Assembly (NCBI GenBank): GCA_038199755.1
Contig: JBBPYR010000035.1
Location: 1-32,221 of the forward strand
Reading direction: 5' to 3'
DNA: 32,221 nt
Origin: JBBPYR01 sp038199755
Lineage (GTDB): Bacteria > Chloroflexota > Ktedonobacteria > Ktedonobacterales > Ktedonobacteraceae
Shown here: positions 17,537 through 25,519 of the stretch, piece by piece
Position numbering within the stretch: position 1 is the stretch's first letter
Layout of the letters: the number at the start of each line of letters is the position of its first letter
The notes under the pieces: model-generated
The model's database searches: none
The model's input: the letters and a program-made list of their open reading frames with translations, nothing else
Told to the model about the DNA's origin: nothing
Made by a program: the position numbers and the translations under genes

Positions 17537-18862
17537 TCAAGAAGCAGAGAGCAGTTGGGCATTATTCCAATCAAGCGTGAAGGTTTGCCAGAGCGTATGT
17601 AACACGTTCACATCAGACATGATGACGCCCACTTCACGGCTCTGATTGAGGCCAGCGGTGGTCAGATTTTGCGAACCAATGAAGGCCAGACCACCCGTGA
17701 CCTGCTGATTGCCCGCTGCGTCATTGGTCATCTGGACATCGGCGAGAATCATTTTGGCGTGCATGATCGGCTGTACTGATGTGCGTAGTTGCACGTTGCC
17801 CGTGGCAAGTGCGTTGATGTCGTCTTGGGTTGTGGCCTTTCCATTCATCGGCTTAGCTGGTAAAATAATCTGCACCTGCACGTTACGCATAACTGCGGCA
17901 ATCAATGCCTGCTCAATGATGCCTGGAGCGGGCAATTCATGAATCTCTTCCATTTCAATCAGCAATGAGGTTTTTGCCTGTTGCAGCAATTGTAATACTA
18001 TGGTACTGGCATTGCCCTGATTATTTGTACTGGGACTAATGACTAAGGCTGAAGATTGCAGTTGGGTAGTATCAAAGCGTGGTGCATTCGCATCCCAATC
18101 CGCACTAAACACAGCTTTCAAGGTATTAACACGCCCCTGATCGTTATCAATGACAATATATTCGCGATTACTCGCCGCATAAGGTTTTCCATGTGACGCG
18201 GGTGAACCGAGGGAATCCGTCGTCAAGTTGGCGGTCATAATATAAGTCGTCTGCCCATCAACGATCATGAATTTGGCGTGTGTCTTCCCGCCGCGCACAA
18301 GCGTCGTGCTATTCTCTCGTACCTCGATACCTGCGTCATTCAGTTTTTGCTTGACCGTTTGATAGGTAGGAACGGGATGACTTGCTGCGACACTATGCAT
18401 CCACGACGAGACAGTATGGGCAACGGCTCCAAGCGGTGATGACGGCGGAGTTGCAGGAGCAGAGGCAGAGTTAGAGTTGCTATCTGGCGTGCTAGCGGTG
18501 TTCGTGGGTGCAAAAGGATACGCCATACGCTCCAATATCACACGGATATCCTTCTTCTCTCCCGTAACCGGGTCAGGGGCCGCAAGCTGCACAAGAGCAT
18601 CAAGTACATGGCTCTGTGTCAAAAAATACACTTCCAACCAGAGGGATTGCTGAACATTCCTGATCGCCTGGGCAATCAGTTCACCCCCATCAGCCGGATT
18701 TACTGGCTCGACAAAGAACTGGTTGACCGTACTCACGGCCATAGCTGACAACCCACTTGGCACACTCGGCACGCTCTGACCACTCGGATTACTCGGCCCA
18801 TTGCTCACCACTGAGCTAGCCGAAGCATTTGTTGTGTCAAATGACGAAGCATCTTGCGTCAT
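17537..18862 (-). CDS. Phospholipase D superfamily protein (two HKD motifs)
   Basis: 441 residues from the ATG at 18862, chosen because AGGAGG lies 4 bases upstream. Two PLD half-domains are present: HKD-1 at H195, K197, D202 (HAKFMIVDG, with ANLT following) and HKD-2 at H368, K370, D375 (HAKMILAD, with GSQNLT following). The N-terminal 40 residues and an insert near 120-145 are Ser/Ala/Pro-rich and probably disordered. There is no signal peptide despite this. Enzymes of this family cleave or transfer phosphodiester bonds through a phosphohistidine; substrates range from phospholipids and cardiolipin to DNA, so the substrate remains open. Confidence 0.9.
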   Translation of the reverse strand: MTQDASSFDTTNASASSVVSNGPSNPSGQSVPSVPSGLSAMAVSTVNQFFVEPVNPADGGELIAQAIRNVQQSLWLEVYFLTQSHVLDALVQLAAPDPVTGEKKDIRVILERMAYPFAPTNTASTPDSNSNSASAPATPPSSPLGAVAHTVSSWMHSVAASHPVPTYQTVKQKLNDAGIEVRENSTTLVRGGKTHAKFMIVDGQTTYIMTANLTTDSLGSPASHGKPYAASNREYIVIDNDQGRVNTLKAVFSADWDANAPRFDTTQLQSSALVISPSTNNQGNASTIVLQLLQQAKTSLLIEMEEIHELPAPGIIEQALIAAVMRNVQVQIILPAKPMNGKATTQDDINALATGNVQLRTSVQPIMHAKMILADVQMTNDAAGNQQVTGGLAFIGSQNLTTAGLNQSREVGVIMSDVNVLHTLWQTFTLDWNNAQLLSAS

Positions 18863-19025
18863 AACCCCTCCTACGAATAATCGAGACATCTCATGCATAT
18901 ACTATACGCAGTTGCTCCTCTGAATAGCAATGCTCTATACAGCGGCGCGAAAACCCTTCTGTTGCAACTTCCGTAGGGCCAGCTTATGCACTTTTACTAA
19001 TGAACCTGGTAAACAGGGAAGCCCA

Positions 19026-19131
19026 TCCGTAGGGGCCAGATTGATCGCGCCCCAGGGCGATTGATCGCCTGTGATTCAGGATTTCGCTCAATGAATTGAG
19101 CGGAGGGCGCGATCAATCTGGCCCCTACGGA
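19026..19131. repeat. Inverted repeat with 26- to 27-bp arms, core GTAGGGGCCAG
   Basis: Left arm about 19026-19052 and right arm about 19105-19131 are reverse complements (CCGTAGGGGCCAGATTGATC ...). They flank about 50 bases that hold a second shorter copy of GGCGATTGATCGCC. It lies in the 18863-19350 gap, which holds no gene I can support. The core GTAGGGGCCAG recurs at 19240-19260 and 29500-29520. No transposase is nearby. Confidence 0.75.
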
Positions 19132-19239
19132 GCCTGCAGCGCGCTTCGCTGCTGCTCACGCGATTACCAGATTAAATTGTCAAAATGCATCAGCGCGTCC
19201 CGTACCCGTTGAGGAGCGTTTCGCCAACAGTACGGATGC

Positions 19240-19260
19240 GCTGAAGCTGGCCCCTACAGC
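19240..19260. repeat. Short dispersed repeat, first copy
   Basis: Contains GAAGCTGGCCCCTACAGC, which matches the 21-base segment at 29500-29520 at 20 of 21 positions. Read in reverse it begins GCTGTAGGGGCCAG, linking it to the inverted repeat just upstream. Confidence 0.6.
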
Positions 19261-19350
19261 GTTCCCTACGCGGTTCGGTAGCACTAGACAGGGATGATAC
19301 TATTAAGAATAATATACATTTTTATAAAGTAGCTATGGAATAATGACTAT

Positions 19351-20886
19351 ATGCAAAAAGAAGAGGCGCATCTGGATCGTGTAGATGACTGGACGCTGCA
19401 ACAATTGGAGCACGTGACTCAACATTTTGAGGATAATCAGAAGCAAGCCTATCTGGTAGGTGGCTCGGTGCGGAATATGCTCCTTCAACTGCCCGTCACT
19501 GATTGGGATATTGTCACCGATGGTGACGCTCATAAGCTGGCACGCCGTCTGGCAGAGAAGCTCGGTGGTCATAGTGCTCACCTGCATGATAAAGCTAGCC
19601 GTGTCATTCTTAAACACGAAAGTCAGGAGATCAGTTTCGATATCTCGCCCATGCTCGACCACGCGCTCGAAAGAGACTTGCGCCAGCGCGACTTCACCAT
19701 CAATGCTATCGCGGTTCCCCTTGCTAACCTCATGCAGCATCTCACGGGAGATGCGCCGCTACAGCTCTATGATCCATTACATGGAGCGAATGATCTCTCT
19801 GCCCGTTGCTTAAAGGCGATTGATGATGGCATCTTCCAGCGTGATCCTTTGCGTTTGCTGCGTGCCATGCGTTTTATGCTGCATTACCGACTCACACTCG
19901 ATAGCCACACAAGGGGACTTATCATTCGTGACGCCGCACGCCTACTTCAGGCCGCATCCGAACGTATTCATGAAGAAGTGTACGCGCTTTTAGCACCTAT
20001 GGATGCTATCAATCCCTTACGCCTACTCGACGATTACGGCCTTCTGACCACGCTCATACCTGAGTTTATTCCGGCACGTGGCATGCTACAGCCGGGGCTT
20101 CATCATTGGGATGTGTTCGACCATTCTTTAGAAACCGTAGCTACGCTTGAGCAGTTACTGACCACGCTACAACGTCCGCCTGCTGAGATACGTACCTCAC
20201 CGTTGGCTCTCGGCGATCAGGATGATCTTGTTGAGCTACAAACCCTCTTGTTGGAAGCCGAGGCCCAGGGCATTTTGCAGTTGAGCGCACTCTTGTCTCC
20301 AACCATGAAACTGGCCGCCCTCTTGCACGATATCGGCAAAACGGTTACGTATGAAGCGGTTGAAGACGGCTCCATCCGTTTTTATGGACATCCCCAAGCC
20401 GGTGTTCCCTTAGCACAGCAAATTTTAAAACGCTTGAACGTCAGCACACAGGACCGCCGCCTGATCCAACTCGTTGTCGCACATCATATGCGACCGGGAC
20501 AACTCAGCCAGGGACCCGTGTCACAACGCGCCATTCGCCGTTACTTCGTCGAACTTGGACCAATTGGCATCCACGTTGCCCTGGTCTCACTGGCCGATCA
20601 CCTTGCGATGCGTGGCCCACAACCACTCACGTCGTCATGGGCCAGCCACCTTGCCACGGTACGCACCCTGCTCAACAGCTACATCCGCCAGCGCGAGCGC
20701 ATCATGCCACCACGCATCGTGCAGGCGGAAGAACTGATGCATCACTTCGCGCTACAGCCTGGGCCACTCATCGGCCAACTGCTCGATGTCATCTCAGAAG
20801 GCCAGGCAGAGGGCACCGTGCAGTCCAAAACCGACGCCTTCTGGCTCGTCGAAGAGAAACTGCATGTCGAACACCCCATGCCATAA
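19351..20886 (+). CDS. cca: CCA-adding-type tRNA nucleotidyltransferase with HD domain
   Basis: 511 residues. The N-terminal class II nucleotidyltransferase head has YLVGGSVRN (about 34-42) and metal ligands D51 and D53 in DWDIVT. RDFTINAI (about 113-120) and RDPLRLLRAMRF (about 164-175) are standard poly(A)-polymerase-family blocks. A C-terminal HD domain has H326-D327 (LLHDIGK) and later H-rich segments, giving probable phosphohydrolase activity. The expected job is adding or repairing the 3' CCA of tRNA in the cytoplasm, though A-only or CC-only family members look alike. The ribosome site is weak. The protein is longer than the roughly 410-residue E. coli enzyme because of an extended spacer around residues 275-315. 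Confidence 0.88.
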   Translation: MQKEEAHLDRVDDWTLQQLEHVTQHFEDNQKQAYLVGGSVRNMLLQLPVTDWDIVTDGDAHKLARRLAEKLGGHSAHLHDKASRVILKHESQEISFDISPMLDHALERDLRQRDFTINAIAVPLANLMQHLTGDAPLQLYDPLHGANDLSARCLKAIDDGIFQRDPLRLLRAMRFMLHYRLTLDSHTRGLIIRDAARLLQAASERIHEEVYALLAPMDAINPLRLLDDYGLLTTLIPEFIPARGMLQPGLHHWDVFDHSLETVATLEQLLTTLQRPPAEIRTSPLALGDQDDLVELQTLLLEAEAQGILQLSALLSPTMKLAALLHDIGKTVTYEAVEDGSIRFYGHPQAGVPLAQQILKRLNVSTQDRRLIQLVVAHHMRPGQLSQGPVSQRAIRRYFVELGPIGIHVALVSLADHLAMRGPQPLTSSWASHLATVRTLLNSYIRQRERIMPPRIVQAEELMHHFALQPGPLIGQLLDVISEGQAEGTVQSKTDAFWLVEEKLHVEHPMP

Positions 20887-21074
20887 ACGAAAAGTGAAAG
20901 AAAAGAAACATGACGACCACAAGGGTTGCTAGAGCCTTTCATCCCCTATACATCTTTTTGTTGACTATCCTGATTCACCGTTTCTTGTTGACTCATAAGT
21001 GCATCACCCTTTCACATTAGAAGAATATGACGTTCAGCACAACAAAAATTGTGCTTGCAGTACCAGCCAGCACC

Positions 21075-21191
21075 CTACGAATTTTGGAAACCGCTACCAT
21101 GACCGAGGCTCGGTATCACAGAAAGGACAATCAAGCCGGGGGCAATGGCCAGAAACGGGAAGAACAGTTTAGGGAAGGTCGCGATCAATGC
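21075..21191 (-). pseudogene. Possible remnant of a sodium:solute symporter
   Basis: A minus-strand frame of 38 codons ending at TAG (21075-21077) reads FPKLFFPFLAIAPGLIVLS, which resembles a transmembrane segment of SSS-family transporters. There is no start, and nothing recognisable continues on either side. It ends exactly where the MFS remnant begins on the other strand, suggesting a rearrangement junction. The fragment is short, so chance resemblance is possible. The rest of 20887-21187 holds nothing I can identify. Confidence 0.25.
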
Positions 21192-21595
21192 CCCTCTATC
21201 TTCTCTGGCTCAACGGTGTCTTCGCGCCCCTCGCAGGTAGTATTGCTGGCCGAATTGGTTCGCGCAAAGCTATCGCCATGGCGAATTGCCTCGCTATTGT
21301 TGGTCTGCTCATCACCCTCGCGCCATCGCTTCCGCTCGTCATGATTGGACTCGCTTTGCTCGCACTAGGTATGTTCTCCGTTGTGCCATCAGCCAATCTG
21401 TATCTCGGCGAACAAACTACTATGGCGAAAGGGACTGCGGCATCTATGTACCTCTCGCTCTACTATTTTGGCGGTAGCATCGGTGCTGTCGTGCCAGGGG
21501 TGACGTATCTTTGGGCAGGATGGCTCGGCGTGGTCATCTTATGCGTAGGGATGATACTGATTTCGCTAGTATCTGACCAAGTGCTATGCAGGTAA
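21188..21595 (+). pseudogene. C-terminal remnant of an MFS transporter
   Basis: 135 residues with about four to five hydrophobic helices, including APLAGSIAGRIGSRKAIA, the typical loop-and-Arg motif between helices of major facilitator proteins, followed by LVMIGLALLALGMFSVVPSAN and a final helix. A whole transporter has 12 helices and about 400 residues, so the N-terminal half is missing. No ribosome site precedes the ATG, and upstream sequence in all three frames does not restore the missing part. It is best read as a decayed gene. Confidence 0.7.
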
Positions 21596-21604
21596 AAAAA
21601 TTGC

Positions 21605-21646
21605 CAGGGTGCAGAGGAAAAACTTCCGCTTTTCCTCTGCACCCTG
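21605..21646. terminator. Bidirectional terminator, 17-bp perfect stem
   Basis: CAGGGTGCAGAGGAAAA / TTTTCCTCTGCACCCTG around an 8-base loop, between the plus-strand MFS remnant and the minus-strand stress-protein gene. It has the A-run/T-run layout of a terminator for both directions. Confidence 0.75.
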
Positions 21647-21674
21647 ATTTACTATTCAACCTACCTCACAATAA

Positions 21675-22592
21675 CTAGCGACCGAGTTGGTCGACTCGTG
21701 CTTGTGATGCCTGAAGTTCTTGCTGAGCAGCTTGCAGTTGTGCTTGGGCCTCCTGAAGTTGCTTCTGTAGTTCATGCATCCGCGTATCACGCATTCGAGT
21801 TGCTTGCAATTGCGCTTCACGCTGCTTTGTCCTCTCCAGCTGTGTGTGTGTGTCGCGAATTTGCTGCTGGAGCGCTTGCAATTGCGCTTGCATTGATTGC
21901 AGTTGCGTATCACTATTAGCCGCCGTTGAGCTACCCTGATTCTCCTGCGCTATGGGTGATGGAGCTGACTGAGCCTGCGCTGTCTGCGGCATTTGGGGCG
22001 GCATCTGCGGTGATTGTGCTCGTGTCTGCAGGTTATCTCTGTTCTCCTTTACCGTCTCCTCCTGAGCCAACTGTTCCCGTCGCGCTGTACGTTCAGCATC
22101 AACTTGCGCCCGATTAGTTGGGGGCTGGCCATAATGGGTATCCTGCTGCCGCGCTACTTGACTTGCATTGACGGCGGTCGCAGCAACTGGCTGTGTATAG
22201 TTAGGGGTGCGAGCAGCATTAGTGTTCGCGTTATGCACAGTGTGATTATAAGCACCATATTGCTGCAAAATGCCCATTGCATCTTGTTCGCGCCCAGGTG
22301 CTTTCACTGCTAGCACACGGTTCCCGTTACGGGACTCGTTCTCATAAAACCGAGCTTCCTCATCCGAGAGGCCCATATCGGCCATGTCTTGCGTAAAAGT
22401 GCCGTTTGTTGCACCCTCACCCGTGAATAAGCTCTTGAGATCGCCAAAGAAACTGCTAGAACCACCACTCGTGCCAGAATATCGTATCTGTTCGTTCGTA
22501 AAACCTGCGCTTGTGAGCGCATTTAGTGCCTGTTCTGCCATTGTCTGGTCGCGAAAAACGCCAACAATAGTTGATCGTGAACTCATTGCCAT
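21675..22592 (-). CDS. General stress protein 17M / YflT-type domain with Gln-rich coiled coil
   Basis: 305 residues from the ATG at 22592 (AAGGAG 7 bases upstream). Residues about 4-105 form the heat-induced stress protein YflT domain: TIVGVFRDQTMAEQALNALTSAGF, then GLSDEEARFYENESRNGNRVLAV. The middle (about 115-220) is Gln/Ala/Pro/Thr-rich and likely disordered. The last 85 residues are a Gln/Ala-rich coiled coil (heptads such as LQSMQAQLQALQQQIRDTHTQL), so oligomerisation is expected. No signal peptide. The YflT domain occurs in stress-induced proteins of many soil bacteria; its biochemical role is unclear. Transcribed divergently from the NHL/thioredoxin gene. Confidence 0.8.
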   Translation of the reverse strand: MAMSSRSTIVGVFRDQTMAEQALNALTSAGFTNEQIRYSGTSGGSSSFFGDLKSLFTGEGATNGTFTQDMADMGLSDEEARFYENESRNGNRVLAVKAPGREQDAMGILQQYGAYNHTVHNANTNAARTPNYTQPVAATAVNASQVARQQDTHYGQPPTNRAQVDAERTARREQLAQEETVKENRDNLQTRAQSPQMPPQMPQTAQAQSAPSPIAQENQGSSTAANSDTQLQSMQAQLQALQQQIRDTHTQLERTKQREAQLQATRMRDTRMHELQKQLQEAQAQLQAAQQELQASQARVDQLGR

Positions 22593-22768
22593 ATGTTTTC
22601 TCCTTTGTGGAAATGAGACATCTCTAAACATGTCTCATTTTGTCACTTCTTTATGACGGTATACACTACAATTGGAAAGCAGAACAAAAGTTACTCTATA
22701 ATCTGTACACTATACATATATTCATAGTTATTCACGTAACTACCAGCAAAAAAGATGCACCATACCTC

Positions 22769-22861
22769 CTCAGTAGGGATGTCCCTCGTGGGCATTCAGC
22801 AAGCCCGAAGAGCGAAATCGCCATCGTATACAGGATGCCCACAAGGGGCATCCCTACTGAG
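22769..22861. repeat. Inverted repeat with 27-bp arms, GTAGGGATGTCCC type
   Basis: Arms 22769-22795 and 22835-22861 match as reverse complements at 25 of 27 positions, around a 39-base spacer. The arm reads CTCAGTAGGGATGTCCCTCG and then GGGCAT. The same unit occurs at 2999-3049. It lies in the divergent intergenic region upstream of the NHL/thioredoxin gene and immediately abuts its candidate promoter. Confidence 0.75.
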
Positions 22862-22891
22862 TTGTCATTGGGAATGTGTTCATGGTAGAGT
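22862..22891 (+). promoter_or_regulatory. Candidate promoter of the NHL/thioredoxin gene
   Basis: TTGTCA and TAGAGT are separated by 18 bases, about 45 bases before the ATG at 22937. Sequence resemblance only. Confidence 0.3.
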
Positions 22892-22936
22892 GAATGAGAC
22901 GAGCGTATTGCTAGGAGAGGAACAGGAAGATAGACG

Positions 22937-24427
22937 ATGGCACAATCACAATTTCGCGGCGAAGTACGCGCACCAGACTTTCCCAAGGGGCTTGATTGGA
23001 TCAATAGCGACCATCCGCTCAGCATCAAAGAACTGCGTGGTCACGTCGTTATCTTGCACTTCTGGACGCTTTGCTGAATTAACTGTATGCATGCCCTTGC
23101 GCAGTTGCGTGAGATCGAAGAGGCTTTTTCAAGCGATGTGCTTGCTGTCATAAGCATTCATTCACCCAAATTCCCCAATGAACGCTTTACGGAAAGTGTG
23201 CGTGACGCGGTGTCGCGCTACGGCATCAATCATCCCGTGGTGAATGATCGCGCTATGCGTTTGTGGCAAGAATATGCCGTGCGTGCCTGGCCCACCCTCA
23301 TGTTCATCGATCCAGAGGGGCGTGTCATCGAGCGGCACGAGGGTGAGATACAACCAGAGGCAGGCAAAGAACTGCTACGGCTGATGATAGCGGATTTTGA
23401 CGCGGCGGGCTTGCTCAACCACCAACCGCTGCGCTTCGCACGCGAGACGGTCACGCAATCGTTTCTGGCCTTCCCCGGCAAGCTGGCTGTTGACGCTGCC
23501 GCTAATCGCCTAGTGATCAGTGACTCAACGCATCATCGCCTTGTCGAAACTGACCTGCACGGCAAGGTACGCCAGATTATTGGCACGGACAAAGAGGGCA
23601 ACCGTGATGGCTCGCTGAGCGAGGCACAGTTTAATCGCCCGCAAGGGGTGACGGTGGTGGGCAACACGCTGTATGTGGCCGACACAGAAAACCATACTAT
23701 TCGTCGCGTCAATCTCACCACACAAAGCGTGGAAACTATCGCGGGTACTGGCACGCAAGCTGGCTTTATCCGCACGCCGACTAACGGGCCAGCACGCACC
23801 ATCACCCTCAGTTCGCCGTGGGATCTGGCTTGCAACGGCAATGAGTTGTATATCGCGATGGCGGGCATGCACCGCATCTTCGTGCTGCACATGGACCGCG
23901 ACGAGATTGAGCCGTTCGCGGGCGCGGGCCCCGAAGCACTACGTGATGGCAGCTATGCTGAGGCACTCTTCGCACAACCCAATGGCCTGACGCTTGACGA
24001 TAGCCGCGTACTCTATAGTGCCGATAGCGAGGCCAGCGCAATCCGTGCCATCGACCTGACAGGAGCGCAACAGGTCAGAACACTGGTCGGGACTGGCCTG
24101 TTTGACTTTGGCGATGCCGATGGCAGCGGCGATAACGTCCTCTTGCAGCATGTGCAAGCGGTTAGTTTTATGGATGGCCTCGTCTATCTCGCCGACACCT
24201 ATAACAACCGTATCAAGGTTCTCAATCCACAGACACGCGAGGTTATCTCGCTAGCTGGCAACGGTACGGCGGGTTTTCGCGATGGTCCGTTCGCAGAGGC
24301 GCAATTCAACGAACCCGCTGGCCTTGCCGCCGCGAACGGCATCTTGTATGTTGCAGACACCAACAACAACGCCATTCGCGTGATAAAGTTGGCAGAGAGG
24401 ATCGTTGAGACACTCAAGATAGAGTAA
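22937..24427 (+). CDS. Thioredoxin-like / NHL-repeat protein with in-frame TGA at the redox cysteine: candidate selenoprotein
   Basis: The frame opens at ATG 22937 (AGGAAG upstream) and runs to 24427, 496 residues, interrupted only by TGA at 23075-23077 (codon 47). Residues 1-46 (RAPDFPKGLDW, then VVILHFWTLC) and those after the TGA (INCMHALAQLREIEEAF, then RAWPTLMFIDPEG) are the two halves of the thioredoxin-like domain of NHLRC2-type proteins. Those normally read FWTYCCINCMH, so TGA replaces the first Cys of CxxC, giving U47-I-N-C50. From about 170 to the end are NHL beta-propeller repeats (GVTVVGNTLYVADTENHTIR, LYVADTNNNAIRVI). Readthrough as selenocysteine would give a complete redox protein. 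Otherwise only a 46-residue stub, or a restart at Met51 lacking the redox pair, is made. Likely co-transcribed with the S41 peptidase 20 bases on. Confidence 0.75.
23080..23107 (+). promoter_or_regulatory. Candidate bacterial SECIS hairpin directly after the TGA
   Basis: From the third base after TGA the RNA can fold as UAACUG / CAGUUG (23080-23085 with 23102-23107; the outermost pair is U-G). A 2-base UA bulge (23086-23087) follows, then UGCA / UGCG (23088-23091 with 23098-23101; the lowest pair is U-G), closed by the loop UGCCCU (23092-23097). The loop has a G at its second position. From memory, the E. coli fdhF element has a bulged U, a GCA/UGC upper stem and a G-containing loop at similar distance. 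It lies within coding sequence, so codons constrain it too. Confidence 0.5.
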
Positions 24428-24447
24428 AACAAGAAGGAGTCGCGAAA

Positions 24448-25464
24448 TTGAATACGAATAATGATGTCGCACCTGCGCTAGATACCACCGCACGCGCAGA
24501 GGTTCTCAATACGCTGCTTGTCCTGCTGCATCAACACTACGTCTTCCCCAAGGTTGCGCAGGAGATGGAGAGTGCGCTCCGGCTCCACATGAGCAACGGG
24601 GAATATGAGCAAGTGACGAGCGGTGAGCAGTTTGCACAATTGCTTACCACGCACTTGCAAGAGGTCAGTAAGGATAAGCACCTACACATCTTCTACAGAT
24701 CTGAGGAGTTGCCCCAACAGAAAGAGAAGGCGAGCGAGCAACAGCAAAAAGCTCGCTGGCATGAGTACTGGCGCGCCCAAAACTATGGCTTTCACAAGGT
24801 CGAACGCCTGCCTGGAAACATTGGCTACCTCGACTTTCGCGATTTCTATCCACCTGAGTACGCGGGCGAAACCGCGATAGCCGCGATGAACTTCCTCGCT
24901 AACACCAACGCCCTGATCGTGGATATGCGCTACAATCATGGCGGTTATCCCGAAATGATCGCCCTTATCACCAGCTATCTCTTCTCGTCAGAGCCCGTAC
25001 ACCTGAACGACCTTTACTGGCGTAGCAATGATAGCACACAACAATTCTGGACGCTTCCCTATGTGCCTGGGCAACGCTATGGTAACAAACCAGTCTATGT
25101 GCTGACCAGCCACGAGACGTTTTCCGGCGGCGAAGAGTTCACCTACAACCTCAAAAATCTCAAGCGCGCAACCATTATCGGTGAGGTCACAGGTGGTGGG
25201 GCACACCCCGGCGGTGTTCAGCGCATCAATGCTCATTTCGAGGTCTTCATTCCTGGCGGACGCGCTATCAACCCCATTACCAACACCAACTGGGAAGGGA
25301 CTGGCGTCACCCCTGATATCGAAGTTCCACAGGCAGAGGCCTTGCTAACAGCGCAAAAACTGGCCCTCAAGCAGATAATTGAGGACATCGGCGACAATCC
25401 AGTGAGTGCTCAAAAAGCCGTGCAAAAAGAAGCTCAAAAAGCGTTACAAGAACTAGGCCAATAA
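24448..25464 (+). CDS. S41 family (tail-specific/IRBP-like) serine peptidase
   Basis: 338 residues; start is TTG with AAGGAG 8 bases upstream. The N-terminal helical domain (about 12-85, LLVLLHQHYVFPKVAQEM) matches the IRBP/C-terminal-processing-like subgroup. The peptidase core follows: GNIGYLDFRDFYPPEYAG, ALIVDMRYNHGG, VYVLTSHETFSGGEEF with the probable nucleophile S226 and nearby E229-E230, and TGGGAHPGGV. There is no signal peptide and no PDZ domain, so it should be cytoplasmic. Homologs of this layout often have unknown substrates. Only 20 bases separate it from the NHL/thioredoxin gene, so one transcript is likely. The C-terminus is Lys/Ala/Gln-rich. Confidence 0.88.
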   Translation: MNTNNDVAPALDTTARAEVLNTLLVLLHQHYVFPKVAQEMESALRLHMSNGEYEQVTSGEQFAQLLTTHLQEVSKDKHLHIFYRSEELPQQKEKASEQQQKARWHEYWRAQNYGFHKVERLPGNIGYLDFRDFYPPEYAGETAIAAMNFLANTNALIVDMRYNHGGYPEMIALITSYLFSSEPVHLNDLYWRSNDSTQQFWTLPYVPGQRYGNKPVYVLTSHETFSGGEEFTYNLKNLKRATIIGEVTGGGAHPGGVQRINAHFEVFIPGGRAINPITNTNWEGTGVTPDIEVPQAEALLTAQKLALKQIIEDIGDNPVSAQKAVQKEAQKALQELGQ

Positions 25465-25475
25465 CAATGGCCTAG
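25453..25475. terminator. Short hairpin at the end of the S41 gene
   Basis: CTAGGCCA / TGGCCTAG around a 7-base loop that contains the TAA stop. It lies between the convergent S41 and acyl-CoA dehydrogenase genes. No strong T-run follows, so it is a weak terminator candidate. Confidence 0.4.
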
Positions 25476-25519
25476 CTCTTGCATTCTATCAAACACAGTC
25501 ATTCACGATTAGACACCCA

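Noticed and set aside
19026..19260. CRISPR array
   Set aside because: Repeats are inverted and irregularly spaced, not direct repeats with uniform spacers, and no cas gene is present.
18899..19350. tRNA or small RNA gene in the non-coding gap
   Set aside because: No cloverleaf or TTCGANTC-type arm could be found; the structure seen is explained by inverted repeats.
23087..24427. A 446-residue ORF beginning at ATG 23087 as the complete gene
   Set aside because: It starts inside the thioredoxin domain, just after the catalytic Cys, with no ribosome site; the upstream 50 codons in the same frame code for the missing part of the domain, so the gene starts at 22937.
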